DNA of 64,000 nt, taken from the NCBI GenBank assembly GCA_023897205.1, contig JAHWDD010000007.1:3472001-3536000 (forward strand). Direction: 5' to 3'. Each line of letters starts with the position of its first letter. The stretch's first letter is position 1. A model generated the notes under the pieces. It saw only the letters and a list, made by a program, of their open reading frames with translations. It searched no databases and was not told the DNA's origin. Positions 31,831-44,661 of the stretch are shown here, one piece after another. The position numbers were made by a program, and so were the translations under genes. Origin of the DNA: Exophiala sp. HKRS030 (Eukaryota; Ascomycota; Eurotiomycetes; Chaetothyriales; Herpotrichiellaceae).

Positions 31831-34660
31831 ATGCCAGTAACACCGCTGGATGTCGACGGCCTGCTTCGCCAGTTGTCGTTGGAGGAGAAAGTGCAATTGC
31901 TTGCAGGGCAAGGCTCGTTCAAGACGACAGGCCTTCCTGAACGCGGTATTCCGCAGATTGTGGTGAGTTTCGACTTGATAGCCACCAGAAGGGAAGAGGC
32001 ATGTGCTAAGGACATGTTCAGACTTCAGATGGCCCGCATGGTATTCGTGGTGTACGGTCTTTCGAGCGGGTAAGTAAGTACTGGCAGAGATCTCACATGT
32101 AATGAAGACATGTTCGATTTCCGAAGTGTATACAATGAACAAGGATCTGATCATCAAAATAGACACCGAGTGTCCTATTCCCCTCCGCGACGGCGATGGG
32201 TGCGACATTCGACGTCGAGCTTCTTCGGCAGGTGGGAAGTCTCCTTGGAGAGGAAGCGCATGCAAAGAGGGTCAATGTCCTGCTCGCTCCAACAGTCTGT
32301 CTGCAACGTTCACCCTTGATGGGACGTAACTTTGAAGCTTTTGGAGAAGATCCGATTTTGAGTGGCCTTCTAGGCGAAGCCTACGTTAAAGGCGTTCAGT
32401 CTCGCGGAGTAGGTACCAGTATCAAGCATTACGCCGCTCACGATCAATCCGACAACTCGATCGAGGACGACGTTCTGATGACGGAACGAACCCTTCGCGA
32501 ACTACATTTGCTACCATTCCAGCTCTCCTTCAGGAATGAACATCCGTGGACGGTCATGACTTCTTACAACAAGATCAATGGTCTGCATTGTAGTGAGGAT
32601 CCTCTGCTACTAAAGAAGATTCTTCGCGATGAATGGAAATTTGACGGGTTGGTCATGAGTGATTGGTGGGGTACCTACAGCACTTCTGAGGCCATCAATG
32701 CGGGCCTTGATTTGGAGATGCCTGGTCCGGCGATTTTCAGGGGGAAAGCTCTAAGTACAGCCGTTAACACTCGCAAGGTTTCTCGTGCTACGCTGGACGA
32801 GGCTGTCAGAAATGTGTTGAACCTTACCAATAAAGTCTCGGCCGTTGGAACAAAATCACCTTTCAATCCGTCAAGCGCGAACACTCAGGAGAATCGAACA
32901 TTTGTGAGGAAGGTTGCTGCTGAGAGTATTGTCTTGTTGAAGAACAATCGCAATATACTTCCGATCGTTCCAAAACAGGGCAAGACTTATGGTTTGATCG
33001 GAGACCACTTCAAGTATCCAGCACTTAGTGGTGGCGGTAGCGCTGAGGTCGATCCATATTACTCCATTACCCCGTACGATGCAATGGTCGAGGCTGTCGG
33101 AGAGGAAAATGTGACGTACCTTCCAGGCTGTTATTGTGAGTGACGGAAACCTTTCAAGCTTCAAGCTTCTTGTCACAAAGCGGAGATCAAGATATGCTCT
33201 TTCACTGACACAGATTCTAGCATTCAAGTTTTCTCCTTTCCTCAAGAATATCACCAGGCCTGATTCAAAAGGTCGCGGCTGGTTTGTTGAGATCTTTGCT
33301 GAAGATCCCGACGAAATACACGATACAAAGCCAATATATACAACGATAACCGAGAAAGATCTAGTTGATGTTCCCGAGAGTTTTCACAGCGTGTTCCCCG
33401 AAAAGTTCTTTGTAAGAGCTCAGACAGTCTTCACACCGGAAAAATCTGCGCGTTTTCGATTTGGCTTTGGCGTCTCGGGTAAAGGGAAGCTCAAGATCGA
33501 CGGGAAAGTGGCAATCGATCAATGGACAAGTCAATTACCAAAGACCGAAAGCACAGCTTGCTTCAACAGACTCTGCATGGACAAATTCCACGATCGTGAT
33601 GTCAAGCAGGGCCAGCCATTAGAGATTCAAATTGTCATGGTGAACGAAAATGTCAGTGGAGGAGTAGGGACGGCACTTACACTGTGTGGGCGATTAGGTG
33701 GGTACGAGGTACTCGATGAGGATCAAGCCATTCGTGATGCAGCAGAACTCGCTAAAAAGGTCGATGTGCCGATCTTGGTCACTGGACTTTCCTCAGACTA
33801 CGAGTATGAGGCAGCTGATCGGAAGGACTTGAGGCTTCCTCGTCGGGTGGACGAGCTAATTCAGGCGGTTCTTGAAGCCAACCCAAACACTGTAAGTTCA
33901 AAACGTCCCCTCCCAGAATCACACCGATGGTGAGCCATTCACTAAAGCCTTCAATCAGATCATCGTCACTCAATCTGGGAGCCCAATCGAGATGCCGTGG
34001 GAGAGTCAAGCAAATACCCTAGTTCACGCATGGTTTGGTGGTCAGGAAGTTGGGAACGGTTTAGTTGACGTGCTGACCGGAAAAGTCAATCCAGCGGGAA
34101 GATTGTCTCTTACATTCCCAAAATCAGTGAAGCACAATCCAGCATATTTGACGTTCGGTAAGGCTGATAGAGGGCTGATGTACGGCGAAGGTGTCTTCAT
34201 TGGTCATCGATATTACGAGAAGGTCGATCGGGAGGCTCTGTTTTACTTTGGATATGGACTCTCATATTCCAGGTTCGAATACTCCGACTTTGCAGTGCCC
34301 TCAGAATTCAAACCCACAGCATCTCATACAATGGAAATCTCAGTAACCCTGAAGAACTTGGGGCCACATGACGGGTCCGAGGTCGTGCAGGTTTATGTGC
34401 AAGATCCAGAAAGTTCGGTCCAGCGACCACTTCGAGAGCTGAAAGCATTCCGCAAGGAAAGACTGGCTGTAGGTGAGAGCAAGATTGTCAAGCTGACATT
34501 GGACAAGTATTCCCTTTCATTCTGGTCTGAAGAAGTTGGTCAATGGAAGGCAGAAGCGGGAGAGTTTGTGGTGATTCTTGCAACAAGTTCGAATCCCAAG
34601 GACGAGGTGGCTCGGAGAAGTTTTCAATTGTCCGAAAGCTTCTTCTGGACTGGAGTATGA
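31831..34660 (+). CDS. GH3 beta-glucosidase with PA14 insert, intracellular
   Basis: Five exons, 31831..31962, 32022..32069, 32163..33135, 33221..33891 and 33959..34660, encode 841 residues. Exon 2 is only 48 nt but carries the conserved [10 protein letters not shown]. The GH3 N-terminal barrel includes KHYAAHDQ and the nucleophile Asp227 in [13 protein letters not shown]14 domain (about residues 400-540) begins near [15 protein letters not shown] and is inserted in the C-terminal GH3 domain. An FnIII-like domain ends the protein ([20 protein letters not shown]). No signal peptide is seen, so it is probably cytosolic, splitting cellobiose or other beta-glucosides after uptake. This architecture matches intracellular fungal BglI/BglK-type enzymes. 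Substrate choice cannot be read from sequence. Confidence 0.93.
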
Positions 34661-35022
34661 TGTGCTAGGATACATTGGAATAAAAAGCTAGGTGTTGATG
34701 TTTGATTGGCATGTATCTCATAATCACGTGATATACTTTTCAATAACGTGACGTGAATGGAAGGCACTTCTGCAAGTTGGTTTCGTCATAGGCTTGGCAT
34801 GCATTATTGCTGCGAGTTCACGTGGAGCAGCTTTTTGAGTTTCGGTGGACGTTGTTGGCACTAGTACGAGAAAGTCATATTGCCGGCATGGCTTGAGTTG
34901 GCCGTCGTGGATGATTGCACCACTTCGTATCATGTCGACCACAAGTCGATATTTATCATATTTTTGATTTCATCAGTCCTATTGAGTCCGAGATCTCCCA
35001 AAGTGAGGTTCTGTCAAGAACC
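34661..35022. other. Short spacer between GH3 and RMD1-like genes
   Basis: 362 bp of 3' flank and promoter between two plus-strand genes, with nothing recognisable. Confidence 0.55.
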
Positions 35023-36830
35023 ATGGCCCCTCCAAGCTCTACCGCACGTCGTGGACCGAGTGTACTTGTAAGTTGTCACAACCACAGCTCTTTCTCATGC
35101 AGAAAGTAGCCCTAACGTTCTGGTCAATCAGGTCCCAGAGTCTCGCGAAGGACGCCCAGCACCACGCCGTCAGGGCTCAAGATTTATCACCGTGGATAGT
35201 GTCTTACAATATGCCTCCGACATTCCCTCAATGCAAAAGCGACAACCTCAAAGACCTCGAGCCTCTCGTACGGGTTCCGGCAAGCCAGTCGACCCTCGAT
35301 TGACCGGTCGCTACGCTGCACCCCACATCCCTTCTCGCTCCACAAAGACCTCGGAAAAGCTCGTCCTTCTTCCAGAGGCTGTGGAAGAAGAGGATGAAAA
35401 GGGCGAGTTCGGAGCGGATGCAGAGAGTGGTCCCCCAAAAGACGGTGATCAAATCCGCAAATCGGGCAAAGATAGTGTCAAAAGCTATGCGGAGAGACTA
35501 CCCAAGTCTCGACGTACCGAGAAGGAGCTACCCAGAGTAACGGCATATTGCACCGCGCAGGCATACAAGCTGCAATCGGTCGCAGCCTTTGTCCGACAGC
35601 GCCACTCCGCACGGGCCAAACTCTACGATGACTGCCTGTATTGCGCCTACCACCTTCCCTTGGTTCCTGGAATTGAAGGATATCGACTGCGCAGCAGCCC
35701 AGCGGTCAAGAGCGCGCGCGGTGGATCGGTGCTGGACGAAGCGATTGAGCGTAGTGAACAGAGCGATTACAGACAACCATACTCTGCAGAAGAAGAAGAG
35801 CAACATTCGGTACGAGGAAACTATACTCCAGAAGAAGCATATGGAGAGTCAAATCAAGATCTCAATGAATTGGAACGGCCCAGACTCAACGGACAGCGAA
35901 GGGACAGCAACGTTTCGCAGCGGTCAAATAGCCCTTCTGCTCCCGTGCCAATCGACTCATATCGTTTCGCAGAGATGTACGTCTTCAATTACGGTGTGGT
36001 TGTGTTCTGGAACTTCAGTGAAAGGCAAGAGAAAGACATGTTGGCCGACTTTGCCTTTGCCACTATCACCAATCCTGAGACCCACGTCGTGACTTCGACT
36101 CCATTGACCACCAACCCTTTGCAGGAAGAAGATTTCGAAACCGAGGAATTTCACTTTGAGTACAACAACGAGATCGCTCGGCCGCGCGTCTACAATGACA
36201 TGATCACCTTGCGCAATGGCGACCATATGATCAAATTAGCCATCAGCCACGCCATCGCACAAAGCACAAAACTGAGTTTCTTCGAGGAAGCCATGGCAGC
36301 ACAAATGGAAGCCGCCAAAGACGTCCCCGGGAGACTAGCCAAGACGGGCGAGCTTGGGCTGAAACGCGAAGAAGTAATAAAATTACTAGGAGGACTCTTC
36401 AAAAGTCGAGTGGACGTGAACTTGTGTAAGTGATATACGCAGTCGATTCTGAAAGTCGGAGAAGAAGTGGCAACTGACCATTGTTGTGCCTCTAGCATCT
36501 AATGTTCTCGATGTGCCAAATTTGATCTGGGATAGCGAACCGACCTTGCATCCACTATACACCGCAGTACGTGAGTATCTTGAAATCAAGCCCCGGATTC
36601 AGGTGCTCAACGAGCGATGCCGGGTATTTCTTGACCTGGCCGAAGTCTTGTCAGATTTCATTTCTGACAACAAGATGTCCAAGATCACGTGGATTATCAT
36701 CGTGCTGATTGGTATTTCCATCCTGGTCACTTGTTCGGAAGTGTTTCTACGCTTTGGGATACTTAGCACCAGAGGTGGGAACAAGGTGCCTGCGGTTATT
36801 CAGCGGTTCGGCATGGAAAGCGAGCTGTAG
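35023..36830 (+). CDS. DUF155 protein of the RMD1/RMD8/RMND1 family
   Basis: Three exons, 35023..35067, 35132..36425 and 36496..36830, encode 557 residues. The start (MAPPSSTARRGPSVLV) is basic and Ser-rich. The family core begins RVTAYCTAQAYKLQSVAAFV, continues MYVFNYGVVVFWNFSERQEKD and YNDMITLRNGDHMIKLAIS, and ends with helix ARSRIQVL-like sequence. A C-terminal membrane span (WIIIVLIGISILVTCSEVFL) follows. Yeast Rmd1 and Rmd8 are cytosolic or membrane proteins needed in sporulation, while RMND1 is mitochondrial and supports mitochondrial translation. I cannot choose between these; the basic N-terminus is not a clear mitochondrial presequence. An Asp/Glu-rich linker separates the N-terminal region from the core. 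Confidence 0.88.
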
Positions 36831-39094
36831 CAGGGTTGAGGCCCTCACACCACAGGAACTGGCCGTCTTGGCAGTGAACGCCTCGTGATGCTGATTCAGT
36901 TTCATGATAAGAGTAAATACGGGTGTAGCATGGCGCCGTTGGAATGGGTTTAGCAAGGCGTTGGAGGCAGGCAGAGATGACTAGTAATGGCAAGGACAAT
37001 GCGATCGTATCTTGGTCAGCTGATTCGCCTGACGTTTTGAAGATAGCACCCGGCGCCAGTATCAAGGACAACGGCCGAGGCTGAGTTAGACGTGAGCTCG
37101 GCTGTTTGTGCATGTGTATTTCGAAATCACGCTAATTGCAGCTGTTCAGTCGTATGGGAGAAAGTCAGATCAGTCCAGGGCGGGGGAGGCCTCAGGGCAC
37201 AGGGTACCGCAGCGAGAGTAAGCTGGGGATAGTGGCGAGCATTGTGAGTGGTGCCAAAAGTGGCAGGTCCCAGATTGGAAAAGTATATTTGTGTACTGTA
37301 CATGGTCAATACGATGCATCCAAATGTATACCTCGACTGAAATGTGGACAATCTTCAAGGCGTGTTGCCTGCCACTCGTGCCACAGTCTTGATAAGTTGC
37401 ACCTGGTAAGTGGTAAGTAAAGGATCAGATGGTTACTCCACATGGCTAGCGTGGAAGATCTGACACGCCAGCAGGGATCATTGGAAAATGCATCTAGAAG
37501 ACGTCCAAGTGGATCATGCGGAGGCGACCGAAGTGTAACGCGAGTATCTCGACTCTCGAGGGATGCGCTGGGGGAGGAGATATGAGATGGCAGCAATCTT
37601 ATTCGATCAGATATCATTAGATACATTCCTTACTGTCGTTGGTGGGACATGGGGCGCTCAGGTGTTTAGCTCGGTGCCTAGGTCTGACCCGTGCAGGACC
37701 CCAGTGGCTCATTTGAGATATCTGGGTAGCATTCGTGGAGATATCGGCGAGGGCGAGGGCGAAGCCTCATGGTCAATGGACTCGGGATTTGTGTGTGAGA
37801 AGCAGGTAGGTTGGAATTTGAGATTTTGGGAGGCACCTAGGAGGAAATGTGTGGAGGCGATGAAAGAATCCTTATCTCTGACCACCAAAAGGACACTAGC
37901 GCCACCCCGGTAGCCTTGGCATTGAAATACGCCCAGAAGCGGTTCAGCTTCCCTATAAGGGAAAGAGCGACTGTCATTGACTGGCACCTACTGCATCGAT
38001 CAACCGGCAATGATCAACGAGGAAGGATGAGGCAGGATGAATGAATGGACGAGCGCCCGTGCCCAGGCGTGTCCCCAAGGCGCCAGGTGATCAAGATACA
38101 TACTGTACGTGCGGGAGTGACACAGCAAATGCATCATCTTTGTCTGATCTCCTGCTTCAGCAAACCTCACTCGAGGCCTTGTTAGGCACCTTTGGGAGAG
38201 CGAAGCGCGAAAGAACCCGGGAGGGCTTATCACGGTAAATTTCTCCTAACCTAGGCTCTCGGAGACTTGTTCTAGCACTTGTAGCGTGTACGGAGTAGGT
38301 ACTGTGGTCCTGTAGCTCAAGACGAAGTTAAGCAGGCCGAGATCCTCTTCCCAAAGTTCCAACGTTGCATTGCCAGCCTGAGCCAGTGGCGCTCCCACCG
38401 AACAAGACTCTGTCGAGGTTTGGGGATCCGTCCAATCAGCGAGGCTTGACGTTGCGGCGGCTAGCCTTGATCGCCGGGGCTTTACCCCTTCCCGCCAATG
38501 GGAAGGCACTGGTGGACGTCAATGGCTGCACTTTCCAAAAAGCCAATGTCCCTCAACTTATCGACCCCATCTCCAAAAAAATTGTAGGTGACCACCACAC
38601 ACAACACAGCGCAGCTCAGGCACAATTACAACACACACTCACACACACTCACTCGTTCACACACATACACACTCTCACGTCGACCAAACTTCGAATCTCC
38701 ACGCGAGATATCCGTCGTGCCGTGGTTATCGCGCTCTTCCCACGCCCCCCTCCCCCCGGTCGCCTCGTCACGTCTGTCCACGCCTTCACATCTCATGTAG
38801 GGCCAGTTTTATGCATGATCACTCAACTCCCCTGTTCGGACCTCCACCCTCTTTGGTAATGTCCACTGATAAGTGAACCTTACAAGTCTTGGAGCTTGCA
38901 CGATACCGGCCGACATCCTCGAGTAACATCGTATCCTTGGTTGTATAAGAGCGGCCCTCCTCCCAACCATGTCTCCATGGCTGGTCACTTTCGTTGCCTT
39001 TGTCCCAATTCTCCTTATTGCCTTGTCCTTCCTCCGCTCCACCGTCTTGTCTAGGTATCTAGACGACAGACACGAGAAGAGGACGTAACTCACA
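36831..39094. other. 2.3 kb without a gene; upstream region of the nucleoside transporter
   Basis: No frame here resembles a protein. The right part (from about 38.5 kb) is CT-rich with a CA microsatellite and looks like promoter and leader of the transporter. TACGGAGTA occurs at 38289-38297. A short frame ending at 39088 (around 38970: Met-Ser-Pro-Trp-Leu-Val-Thr-Phe-Val) could be an upstream ORF just before the start codon. Confidence 0.45.
38629..38679. repeat. CA-rich microsatellite (ACAC with CACT and CATA variants)
   Basis: About 50 bases of ACACACTC, ACACACAC and CACACATACACAC repeats in the presumed leader of the nucleoside transporter gene. Confidence 0.8.
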
Positions 39095-41302
39095 ATGGCT
39101 TCCAATCAAGAAATCATCCCCGACGACAAGCCCACTCATGCAGTCGATGGCCACGGTGAAGTTGGTGAGCGCAGAAGAACTCACCATGATATTCCCGACC
39201 ACGGACACAATCTCTCCACTCAAAAGAGCGTCGATGTGAACCCCGACCTAGCTCTGCATTATTCCCATGAGCATCAACATAAACATCTCCACCACGGTCG
39301 TACCTCTCTTGCCGGTCGTCCGGACGAAGTCCTCTTCACCGACCACACCACTGTCGACAAGTCCACAGTTCCAGATGTAGGCACTCAGGACTATGTCAAG
39401 CATCAGTTGCACGACCCTCTTGAAAAAACTCCCGAGTATGGCGACGCCGAAAAGGGCACTGTTGATCCATCCCGGGTCGATTCAAGCAACTCGGAGGATG
39501 ATGGCCACAAGCACCGTTTCTCTCGGAAATACTCCAGCTACAAGATCTTTGTCCACATCTTTATCTGGCTTTTCTTCACTGCGTAAGCTCCTCCTTTCTC
39601 CACAACTTCCGGATTGCAGTACTAACAGAGAATCCAGATGGTGGATTGCTGGTCTCGTAATGCATCGTCACGATCTCGGATGGCTGATCCCTTTCCTCCT
39701 CTACCTCGCCATCACTCTCCGACTCATCTTTTTCTGGGTTCCTATCACTGTCGTCACCAAGCCTATGCACTGGGTCTGGAACAACACTGGCGTCAGAATC
39801 TACCAAATTATTCCCGAGAAGCTCCGAATTTGGCTCGCTGCTCTTGGTGCTCTCGCTGTCATCCTGGTCGGCTCCTTCGTTTCAGAAGAGTCTGCAGACA
39901 ACACTCGTGGAAATCGTGCCATCTCACTCCTCGGTCTGGCTGTAATGATCGCTCTGCTTTACGCTACATCGCGAAACCGAACCAAGATCCGATGGCACAC
40001 CGTCATTGGTGGCATGTTGACTCAATTTATCATCGCTGTTTTCGTACTTCGCACCAAGGCCGGATATGATATTTTCAACTTCATCTCCTTCCTGGCCCGA
40101 CAGCTGCTTGGTTTTGCCGATCAAGGAACGTCTTTCTTGACTGCGGAATCCGTCATTGATTTGCACTGGTTCTTGACCGGTGTTGTCCCGCCCATCATCT
40201 TCTTCGTTGCTCTGGTTCAGGTCCTGTACTATATTGGTCTCATCCAATGGTTTATTGGAAAATTCGCTGTCTTCTTCTTCTGGAGCTTACGCGTTTCCGG
40301 CGCTGAGGCCGTCGTGGCTGCTGCATCCCCATTCATTGGTCAGGGTGAATCTGCTATGTTGATCCGACCATTCGTCGCTCATTTGACCTTGGCTGAAATT
40401 CACCAAGTCATGTGCTCTGGTTTCGCAACTATTGCTGGCTCCGTGTTGGTCGCTTACATTGGTCTCGGTCTCAATCCTCAAGCATTGGTATCCTCCTGCA
40501 TCATGTCCATCCCCGCATCATTGGCGGTGTCGAAGATGCGATGGCCCGAAACTGAAGAAACCATCACTTCGGGACGAGTTGTTATTCCTGACGACGACGA
40601 GCACCGTGCCACTAACGCGCTGCATGCCTTTGCAAATGGTGCCTGGCTCGGTATCAAGATTGCGGGCATGATCGTGGCCACTTTACTTTGCATTCTTGCA
40701 CTGATCGGCTTGATTAATGGGTTGCTTGGATGGTGGGGCAGGTTAGTATTCCCTGATCACCGTGTAGTTTTACATTTGCAAAATTAGCGCTGACATTCAA
40801 CTTGGTACAGATACTACAACATCACTGAAGATGGAGCTCCACACCTCACCCTTCAGCTCATCTTGGGCTACATTTGCTACCCTGTCGCCTTCCTACTGGG
40901 CGTCCCTAGAGGCGATTTGCTCCGTGTCGGTGAACTCATCGGTGTCAAGGTCATCGCCAACGAGTTTGTTGCCTACAACTCTCTTACCAGTGAACAACAA
41001 TACATCGATATGAGCCCTCGATCCAAATTAATCGCCACCTATGCTCTTTGCGGTAAGTAGTTGTGTCTGAACTTTTAAGCGTTGTGGGTCCTTTTACTAA
41101 TAATTCTTCAGGATTCGGCAATCTTGGATCTCTTGGTACTCAGATTGGTGTACTTTCGCAGATCTCCCCGTCCCGATCTGGCGATGTTGCACGTGTCGCT
41201 CTCTCTGCACTCTTCTCCGGTGTCCTATCGACCCTCACTTCCGCATCTGTTGCGGGCATGTTGGTCACAGATCAAGTCACCCTTCAGCAGGAGACATCTT
41301 AA
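39095..41302 (+). CDS. Concentrative nucleoside transporter (CNT family)
   Basis: Four exons, 39095..39582, 39638..40741, 40811..41052 and 41112..41302, encode 674 residues. The first 160 residues are hydrophilic and His-rich (HYSHEHQHKHLHHGR), a cytosolic extension. The rest has many membrane spans in CNT order. Key blocks are VVPPIIFFVALVQVLYYIG, SGAEAVVAAASPFIGQGESA, HQVMCSGFATIAGSVLVAYI, KVIANEFVAYNSL and ATYALCGFGNLGSLG. These include the QGESA and NEFVAY motifs that bind nucleoside and the coupling ion. It should import nucleosides with H+ or Na+. Candida CNT is H+-coupled; for this protein the ion is unknown. Confidence 0.95.
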
Positions 41303-42603
41303 AAACTCCCTTATCATGCTCGTGTTGGATTGAATGACGAATGATGTCAAAAGCATCAGCGAACCCCGAGTGCGCCCTGTTTGGAGTGCCAGCCTTAGCG
41401 CGGCTACTCACCGAGATATCCCGGTGCCTCGTTCTGAAATTCTAGACACTATGTCGTGTAATGAATATGCAAGTTTTGTACTAGTGCTGGTCAATCGCTG
41501 GGGGGGACTTAAGCCCTTTCGTGAGATCGCGGACTAAATCTCAACTTTGATATGCCTTTCCTTGCGTAGCATCAACTCTGTAGTCTACTTTCTTCTCAGA
41601 GAAGAAACCACTGGCTGCGATGTCGGATTTACAATTTTGTCCAATCTGCTGGGTTAAGATCCCAGGACGCAGAGCAGTATCATGGATCACAGCCTCGTTG
41701 CCGCATTCGATAAGTCAAGCCCAAAACTTCAACACGCAAATTGTACTCGCACATGGGATGACCATGTATACACAAGGTTCCGCCTGACCTCCGATGCCGA
41801 GCCACACAAACTGATCGCTTCTATTACCCCATACTTCTAATCTTCACCCCGAGGCTTCTGACAGAGTACTGTGGGACGATCGGCGTGCTCCGACACAGTT
41901 TTCCCCGCCCTGGCTACTCGCAAGATCATCGCGAATCCGGGGTACACACCGCCCCTGTATGCGGGACCGCTGATCATGCTACCTAAAGGTACCTGGCGGC
42001 AGCTCGTGGGCGCGAGGGTAGTATTTGTTACGTTTGAGCACTGGTGTCTGAAATAACTAAGGACCGGTTCTCAATGTGTGTACTGTGAACAAGTGAATGA
42101 AGACTCTCAGATGTATCTCCTAAGTACTCCCGATGATGTTTGGCGTCACTGTACGTTTATCCCCGAGCTGGAGCGTCCAGGTGATGTTGGGTGTCTGTGG
42201 TCGTTGCCAACCCTCGCCTCATACCAAGTTTGACATTGTCGAATCCAGACGCCTGGCTTGTTGATCGTTTGTTTCTCGGATGATACATACCAATCATCTT
42301 GCATGTCAAGCCTGACCAAGTCTCTGGCGGCTTTAATCCCCTCTTTTGCTATTGTTTTGAGCGCCTGGGGCGCGCTGAAATATCTTGCTTACCTAGTAGA
42401 TCAGTACAAACGGATATATCATTTCGAAGCAAAGCCCGTCACTCACTTACCATACGGCAGCGCCGGTTGATATGGCCCGGAATATCTCGGAGAAATGCAA
42501 GAAGCCGCTCATACACTGAACGAACATCTCGCTTCTTTCTCCAGGTCGACCGTCCTGTGAGATCGCCAATCGATTGGATAACTTTATCTCTGAGAGCCAT
42601 CGA
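41303..42603. other. Convergent intergenic region
   Basis: 1.3 kb between the 3' ends of the transporter (plus) and the HET gene (minus). Short frames here, such as one at 42258-42470, show no family features. Confidence 0.5.
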
Positions 42604-44661
42604 CTAGCACAGGCTTAGAGTCTCCCAGCTAGATCTGTTCTGTGTAGCCTTGCCGTACATCCAGGTATCCACAAAGCAAAGACCCACGAATTTCCGAGGA
42701 GACATTTCGTCGTCAGTTTCTCGTCGTAGGACTGCCAACGCCTTGCAACCCCGAAGAACATACAACTCGTCCGACAGCGCTATATCGTGTGGACCCATCC
42801 CTGGGACGCCTTCGTGGGTAATGAAAAACGTTGTCTTTTCCACGGCCAGCAATACGGCCCTGTACTGGAAGGCTCCACGACTTCCATCCCCAGCATTCCT
42901 ATCTACTCCCAAATCCCTGCGATCGCCTGTGTCTTCCCAGTTTTTCCACCATTTCCTGATTTCTGCGACTGATCTTGGATGAAGTGACTGTATCCTCTTG
43001 TGCATCCAGTGTAGCTGAGGATTCCTGTCCATGAAAACTGTCCTCCAGAAAGCATTTTCGTCCGGAGAAGCCACGAGTTTTTGGTACAACGCGTGCCATT
43101 CTTGGATTAGAGTGAGTACCATGACAGGACAGTCTCGATCGTCGAATGCGTCAGGGCTGAGACGCGAGCCACTTGCGAGGACTGTGCCGATACATTTTCC
43201 TTGGACTCTAAACGTTGGTCTTCCCAAGTCCGACCCATCACCAACAAGCTCAAAATTCATGCCACCAGAGGCATTGTAAAGCTCCCAATTCTCGAAATCG
43301 GCGTCGTCTTTCGAAACTGAGGCGGATATGTCAATTGCCCAAGACGGAAGACCTTCTATTCTGGTGTCTCGAAGGCGCCTGGCGTAGCTGAGTCTCGTGA
43401 GGTCTTTCCCTTCGGTGAATATCAGCTTGCTACATTTTGCGAACAGTTGAGCCGTGGTCAAGTTGAAACTCTGCCTCTCTTGCTCCTGCCACTCAGGACG
43501 TAAAAATCCCACAATTCCATACCAATAGTCTCGAATTTCTGTCGCTTTTCGGCTGCGGATCGAGTGGACGACGTCGTGCAGTGGAACAAACTGCCGACCT
43601 GGAGGCCTCAGGCTCTTTCTTTGCAAATAAATCGAGAATGCCCGGGTGAAGACTTCCGGTCCACACGAATCTCTATATGAGGTAAGGATAATATGATCAT
43701 ACCACTTGCAGCACCTGTCGTTGACGTGGCTCCACATGGCACTGATTCCGGCCACTATCCGGGACAGCTTAAACGAGTATGGAGGAGCGTGAACGATGGG
43801 ATCGACATGGGGTAAAACAGCTTCTTGCAACGTCCATACTCGAGTCCACCAAGGGTCTGTGAGTAACCATAATATGCAGTCAAAGACCATAGGCCAGCTT
43901 CTGGTGAGTCCGTATCGGCCCGAAGTTTCGTCGAGATAGAGAACAGGGTACTGATACAGATGCAGTCCTTCAGGTGGACTTGCCATGCTGTCAAGGACTC
44001 GGAGCGTCTCGAGGAGAATGTCATTCTGGCAGCGTCGATGGAAGTCTTGAGCCTGAGCGAAACTCAAAGGTGTGAACCCTGGAGCGTTCAAGAAATACTT
44101 CAGATCCTGCAGACACTCCCGTTGTATGCGGTTCCACGTGTCCTGAGAAAATCGAGATGCAAGTTGATAATCCACACCATAGCTCAGTGTCGACTCCCAA
44201 GACTTAGCGCCAGTAGTGTTGAAAGGACCAAACCAAATATGCGACTCTTTTGCTTGCTGGTATATCCTCGACATTAAACTTACCTGAGTGATTTTCTCAA
44301 TGCTATTTAGCTGATCAATGCAGGCTGCATCGGCCCAGAGGTATCGATCTGCCGCTGGGAGTCGCAAGCAGTGCAAGAAATCAAACAAGTTCGTCGTTGC
44401 GTTGAAGGTGAATGGTCCAATATTGATTGACCTGGTCTCGGTAGGGTCGCCCCAGACGTACGAGAGAGTCTCATAATAGGGATTGTCGTCAAGGGATGCC
44501 ACCTTCAAGTCGCAAGTGATCGGCATGTCGCCGCTTCCTTTGTGCAATGTCAGAATCCTCATACGTGATACATCTGTGCCTAGCGGAGTCTGAAGCCACG
44601 GACTCCTGTCCTGAGAGGCAGGACCTCCAGTACTGCCACTGACTTGAGCTGGAGCCGCCAT
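42604..44661 (-). CDS. Heterokaryon incompatibility (HET) domain protein
   Basis: 685 residues, one exon, starting MAAPAQVSGSTGG. The HET domain occupies about residues 60-220, with its three conserved blocks: YYETLSYVWGDP, then RYLWADAACIDQLNSIEKITQVSLM, then RVWTLQEAVLPH further on. The C-terminal part ends in the layout seen in many ascomycete HET proteins (DELYVLRGCKALAVLRR, FVGLCFVDTWMYGKA). HET proteins take part in allorecognition and programmed cell death on fusion with unlike strains, but most family members have no tested role. The gene is intact. It marks the start of the more accessory right part of the window, with a degenerate AT-rich tract directly upstream. Confidence 0.93.
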   Translation of the reverse strand: MAAPAQVSGSTGGPASQDRSPWLQTPLGTDVSRMRILTLHKGSGDMPITCDLKVASLDDNPYYETLSYVWGDPTETRSINIGPFTFNATTNLFDFLHCLRLPAADRYLWADAACIDQLNSIEKITQVSLMSRIYQQAKESHIWFGPFNTTGAKSWESTLSYGVDYQLASRFSQDTWNRIQRECLQDLKYFLNAPGFTPLSFAQAQDFHRRCQNDILLETLRVLDSMASPPEGLHLYQYPVLYLDETSGRYGLTRSWPMVFDCILWLLTDPWWTRVWTLQEAVLPHVDPIVHAPPYSFKLSRIVAGISAMWSHVNDRCCKWYDHIILTSYRDSCGPEVFTRAFSIYLQRKSLRPPGRQFVPLHDVVHSIRSRKATEIRDYWYGIVGFLRPEWQEQERQSFNLTTAQLFAKCSKLIFTEGKDLTRLSYARRLRDTRIEGLPSWAIDISASVSKDDADFENWELYNASGGMNFELVGDGSDLGRPTFRVQGKCIGTVLASGSRLSPDAFDDRDCPVMVLTLIQEWHALYQKLVASPDENAFWRTVFMDRNPQLHWMHKRIQSLHPRSVAEIRKWWKNWEDTGDRRDLGVDRNAGDGSRGAFQYRAVLLAVEKTTFFITHEGVPGMGPHDIALSDELYVLRGCKALAVLRRETDDEMSPRKFVGLCFVDTWMYGKATQNRSSWETLSLC

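Noticed and set aside
38308..38380. tRNA-like or 5S-like words (TGTAGCTCAA, GAAGTTAAGC, GTTCCAAC)
   Set aside because: No matching acceptor stem or proper B box could be formed, and the words do not extend into a 5S gene.
38365..38859. 164-codon plus-strand open frame upstream of the nucleoside transporter
   Set aside because: Much of it translates the CA microsatellite (Thr-His repeats); no family features and it lies in the presumed leader.
39393..39637. Long frame of the nucleoside transporter extended upstream of its second exon
   Set aside because: Exon 1 in another frame gives the proper start, and a clean GT-AG intron (39583-39637) joins them in phase.
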